This document shows, in pieces, positions 14,242 to 16,840 of a stretch of DNA of 16,840 bases. Each line of letters starts with the position of its first letter. Positions within the stretch are counted from its first letter, which is position 1. The stretch is from Acidobacteriota bacterium. GTDB lineage: Bacteria > Acidobacteriota > Terriglobia > Acidoferrales > UBA7541. The DNA is taken from NCBI GenBank assembly GCA_019239815.1, contig JAFAZL010000759.1, positions 1-16,840 of the forward strand. The letters are read 5' to 3'. The notes under the pieces are model-generated. The model made no database searches. It saw nothing but the letters and a program-made list of their open reading frames with translations, and was not told the DNA's origin. The position numbers and the translations under genes are program-made.

Positions 14242-16428
14242 TCAGTTCCGACGCATCGAGTGCGCGATGAAATTGTGAGGTGATGGCGGGCCGAGCCTCT
14301 CCAATTCGTCGTGCACGCGTTCAATAACGCCCGACCAGTCTCCGGCGACGTTTTGGCGGAACAGCCGCGCGGTCGGATACCACGGGCTGTCTTCGCGCTC
14401 GAGCAGCCAGCGCCAGTCGGGATTGTGAGTCAGCAAAATCCAAACGGGTTTCCCGAGCGCGCCGGCGAGATGCGCTACAGCTGTATCTACGGTGACGAGC
14501 AGGTCGAGATTTGCGAGTACAGCGGCCGTGTCGGCGAAATCGTTGAGGTGGCCGGACAGATCGACGAGGTTCATGTCGATCGGCATTTCGAGCAGGTCTT
14601 TCGCCGCGGGACCCTTTTGCAACGGGTAAAATGTCGCGCCAGGAATTTCGGTGAGAGCCGCGAGCTGCGCGAGGGGGATCGATCGCTGCGGGTCCCGCGT
14701 ATGACGCGGGCTGCCTGACCAGACGAGCCCGACGCGCAAGTTCCTGTCGTTGGAGTGTGACGCAAGGTGTTGCGCAAATTCGCGAGTCAGCCGCGGGTCT
14801 GATTGCAGGTAAGGAACCTGTGCCGGAATGGAAGCGAGTTCTGTGCGAAAAACCAGAGGCAGCGACATCAAAGGACTTTGCCACTCGAAGTCGGAAAGCC
14901 GGCTGCCGCGGGTCACGATTTGCGCGGCGATGCCCGGCGCGTTTTCGATGAGGCGATGAAGCTCGCACGGGACTTCAAGAATCACTTTGGCGCCGCGCGC
15001 CGCGACCATCGGCACGTAGCGAATGAATTGCAGCGTGTCGCCGAGCCCTTGCTCGGCGTGCAAAAGAATGCGAGCGCCGTCGATCGGCTGGCCGAGCCAT
15101 TGCGGCTGCGCGAAGTTGCGGCGCGCGTTGCGCAGCATTTTGGTGTGCCAGCGATATTCATAGTTGTGCCAACCGGCTGCGAAATCTCCGCGCAGGAGAT
15201 GCAACAGGCCGACGTAGTAGAGCAACTCGACGCAACTGGATTTTGTGGCCAGCGCGCGGCGATATTCCCCGGTCGTGAATTCGGACCCGACTCGGCCGCA
15301 AGCGTCGAAGGCGCTCAACAGGTCGCCGCGCCGCCATGGGCGATTTTCGCCACCGGCAAGATTTGGCTTCAAGGCAAGAGCCTGGTCGTAGCAATCGAGC
15401 GCGCCGCGATAGTCGCCTTCATCGAAGAGCACGTGGCCGAGGTTTCCGTACGCGCCCGGCAGGTTTGGATTCAGTTCAATGGCACGCAGGCAAGATTTTT
15501 TTGCGCCGGAAAGGTCGCCTTGCCGCCAAAGATGCCCGCCCCAGTTTCCGTGAGCCTCGGCGAAATTGGGATTTATCGCGATCGCGCGACGCAGCAGTTC
15601 GGCGGCTCCGTCATAGTCGTCGAGTCCTTGCAGAGCGGCGGCGAGATTACTCATCGCCTGTGGAAGATCGGGCTTGAGAGCGAGGGCGTGGCGAAATGCA
15701 TCGGCGGCCTGCGCGAATTCCTTGCGCTCGTGCAGGACGATGCCGAGGCTGTAGGTTGCGTCGAAATCGCCGGGAGCGATGGTTGCCGCTTGTTGAAATT
15801 CGTGGGCGGCTTGATGCAGCCGGCCGAGCCGTTGCAGCGCGTGCGCGAGGTTGAAGTGATACGCGGCGCATCCAGGCTGCAACTCGATCGCTTTCTGGTA
15901 GCACTCGATCGCGGCGGTCACTTCGCCCTGATTCAGCTTTGCATTGCCAAAATTGTAGTAAGCGTCGGCGTGCTGCGGCTGAAGACTGAGCAGCGCGAGG
16001 AAGTAGGCTTCGACTTCGGAGAATTCGCCTTTATCGGCAAGCGACGTTGCCAGGCTGTGCAGTGCTTCAACATGATTTGAATCGAGCGCGATCGCTTGGC
16101 GATAGCTCGAGACAGCGCGCGCAAGATCGCCTTGCAGACGGTAAGTATTGCCAAGATTGTTCTGATAGTTGGCTGAAGCAGGATTTCCAGCGATCGCAGA
16201 TCGGATCAGGTTTTCAGCCCGCTCATAGTCTCCGTTTTGCTGCGCGATGACACCCAGAAGGTGTAGCGCCTCCGGATAGTGGGGCTCGACGCTCAGCACC
16301 TCGAGGTAACATGCCTCGGCTTCGAGAAGATTCCCGGAGTTGTGAAGTGCCAGCCCTCGTGCCAGGGTTTCGCCAGTTTGCTTGGTGCATTGAGTTTGCG
16401 TCGGAGCTTTGGGAGCGAGAGTCAGCAT
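14242..16428 (-). CDS. TPR protein with C-terminal glycosyltransferase domain
   Basis: The protein has 728 residues. Ten consecutive 34-residue TPR units run at about 19-358 (for example NYQNNLGNTYRLQGDLARAV, GAYGNLGHVLFDEGDYRGAL). An irregular ~42-residue block follows (about 359-400), then a partial repeat (VELLYYVGLLHLLRGDFAAGW). The C-terminal part (about 430-715) is a GT-B fold, heptosyltransferase/GT9-like glycosyltransferase with HAEQGLGDTLQFIRY near 455-470, VGLVWSGSPRHTRD and TVDTAVAHLAGALGKPVWIL near 641-660. This fused architecture is common in soil bacteria and is thought to modify proteins or surface glycans. The acceptor is unknown. There is no signal peptide, so it is probably cytosolic. 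ATG 16428 lacks an obvious ribosome site. It is divergent from the Rieske gene and heads the pair with the methyltransferase gene. Confidence 0.92.
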   Translation of the reverse strand: MLTLAPKAPTQTQCTKQTGETLARGLALHNSGNLLEAEACYLEVLSVEPHYPEALHLLGVIAQQNGDYERAENLIRSAIAGNPASANYQNNLGNTYRLQGDLARAVSSYRQAIALDSNHVEALHSLATSLADKGEFSEVEAYFLALLSLQPQHADAYYNFGNAKLNQGEVTAAIECYQKAIELQPGCAAYHFNLAHALQRLGRLHQAAHEFQQAATIAPGDFDATYSLGIVLHERKEFAQAADAFRHALALKPDLPQAMSNLAAALQGLDDYDGAAELLRRAIAINPNFAEAHGNWGGHLWRQGDLSGAKKSCLRAIELNPNLPGAYGNLGHVLFDEGDYRGALDCYDQALALKPNLAGGENRPWRRGDLLSAFDACGRVGSEFTTGEYRRALATKSSCVELLYYVGLLHLLRGDFAAGWHNYEYRWHTKMLRNARRNFAQPQWLGQPIDGARILLHAEQGLGDTLQFIRYVPMVAARGAKVILEVPCELHRLIENAPGIAAQIVTRGSRLSDFEWQSPLMSLPLVFRTELASIPAQVPYLQSDPRLTREFAQHLASHSNDRNLRVGLVWSGSPRHTRDPQRSIPLAQLAALTEIPGATFYPLQKGPAAKDLLEMPIDMNLVDLSGHLNDFADTAAVLANLDLLVTVDTAVAHLAGALGKPVWILLTHNPDWRWLLEREDSPWYPTARLFRQNVAGDWSGVIERVHDELERLGPPSPHNFIAHSMRRN

Positions 16429-16570
16429 TGCGTCGGTACGCGATCATGGAAGGAGCAAGCAACTCGCCAAAAATAATCCCGTCCGCGCGTCCACAGCCCT
16501 TCATTGCTAAGAGTTCCTTCACGCCGCATCGTTTACCCGACTTCAGAAACAAAGCACCAACGTTAAAGTT

Positions 16571-16584
16571 GGAACCCCGGTTCC
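16571..16584. promoter_or_regulatory. Inverted repeat upstream of the Rieske promoter
   Basis: GGAACC-CC-GGTTCC is a perfect 6-bp dyad ending 27 bases before the -35 box at 16612. Its position would suit an activator site, but it is short and unproven. The remaining 16429-16665 interval shows no other gene. Confidence 0.35.
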
Positions 16585-16611
16585 ATTTCGGGAATGCAAC
16601 GCCTCGCTTTT

Positions 16612-16640
16612 TTGACTCAACCGCAACGCGGCACTATACT
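16612..16640 (+). promoter_or_regulatory. Sigma-70-type promoter for the Rieske gene
   Basis: TTGACT (16612-16617) and TATACT (16635-16640) are separated by exactly 17 bases. Each differs from consensus at one position. The expected start of transcription is about 16647, giving a short leader of about 19 bases that carries the ribosome site. Confidence 0.8.
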
Positions 16641-16665
16641 CGCCGCCGATTCAGGAGACTTAACG

Positions 16666-16840
16666 ATGGCGTTCGTTCGAGCTGTGGCGGCGACCGAGAT
16701 TCCAGTCGGCACGATCAAGGAAGTCAATGTCGGCGGCACCGCCGTGGCAGTCGCTAATATTGGCGGGACCTATCACGCCATCAATAACACCTGCCTGCAT
16801 CGCGGTGGTCCGCTGGGGGAAGGCATGTTGGAGGGTAAAA
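16666..16840 (+). CDS. Rieske [2Fe-2S] ferredoxin-domain protein (partial, 3' end beyond window)
   Basis: 58 codons are visible. The N-terminal Rieske fold is recognisable: a GTIKEVNVGGTAVAVANIGGTY-like start, then the first cluster motif CLHRGGPLGEG with ligands C43 and H45. The second CxxH motif lies beyond the right edge. This matches small Rieske ferredoxins, or the N-terminal part of a dioxygenase ferredoxin component, that carry electrons in the cytosol. The start is firm: AGGAG (16653-16657) lies eight bases before ATG 16666, downstream of a near-consensus promoter. It is divergent from the TPR-glycosyltransferase gene. Whether it is a stand-alone ferredoxin cannot be told. Confidence 0.9.
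   Translation, partial: MAFVRAVAATEIPVGTIKEVNVGGTAVAVANIGGTYHAINNTCLHRGGPLGEGMLEGK

Noticed and set aside
14803..16080. Long plus-strand open frame (425 codons) opposite the TPR-glycosyltransferase
   Set aside because: It lies exactly antisense to a clear TPR array, has no domain signature or ribosome site, and long antisense frames are expected from the codon bias of this GC-rich DNA.

Overview
The window looks like a chromosomal stretch from a GC-rich bacterium, most likely an Acidobacteriota (Koribacter/Terriglobia-like). This is inferred from family composition: a TonB-family protein with a long cytoplasmic N-terminus, a TPR protein fused to a glycosyltransferase, PilZ proteins and a CPBP protease with large extracytoplasmic domains. 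No rRNA, tRNA, CRISPR array, transposase or integrase is visible. The window holds 14 protein genes with short gaps, and no gene-free stretch exceeds 300 bases.

Left part (1-5501): a very long minus-strand gene runs off the left edge. It encodes a CPBP-type intramembrane protease whose membrane domain lies between two copies of one ~200-residue PepSY-like domain. Divergent from it is a tight recG-rsmD pair (DNA repair helicase and 16S rRNA guanine methyltransferase). recG carries a small palindromic in-frame insertion near its C-terminus.

Middle (5734-11168): a TonB-family protein with a C-terminal TonB domain faces a minus-strand run. In transcription order the run is a small PilZ protein, a 75-residue unknown protein, a HAD hydrolase, a class V PLP enzyme and a ketopantoate-reductase-family oxidoreductase. 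The last two overlap in a GTGA stop/start. Two perfect hairpins with the same TGAA loop sit between the convergent tonB and reductase genes.

Right-centre (11280-13439): a plus-strand gene for a two-PilZ protein with an Asn-Gly-rich linker is divergent from the small PilZ gene across nested inverted repeats. It is followed by an alpha/beta hydrolase and, immediately after, a VOC (glyoxalase-like) protein.

Right part (13467-16840): a minus-strand pair encodes a TPR-glycosyltransferase and a zinc-ribbon SAM methyltransferase, probably for glycan or surface modification. Divergent from it is a Rieske [2Fe-2S] protein gene cut by the right edge, with a near-consensus sigma-70 promoter.

The strongest candidates for something undescribed are the protease with duplicated domains, the palindrome inserted in recG, and the divergent PilZ locus with its degenerate second binding site, repeat linker and nested dyads.
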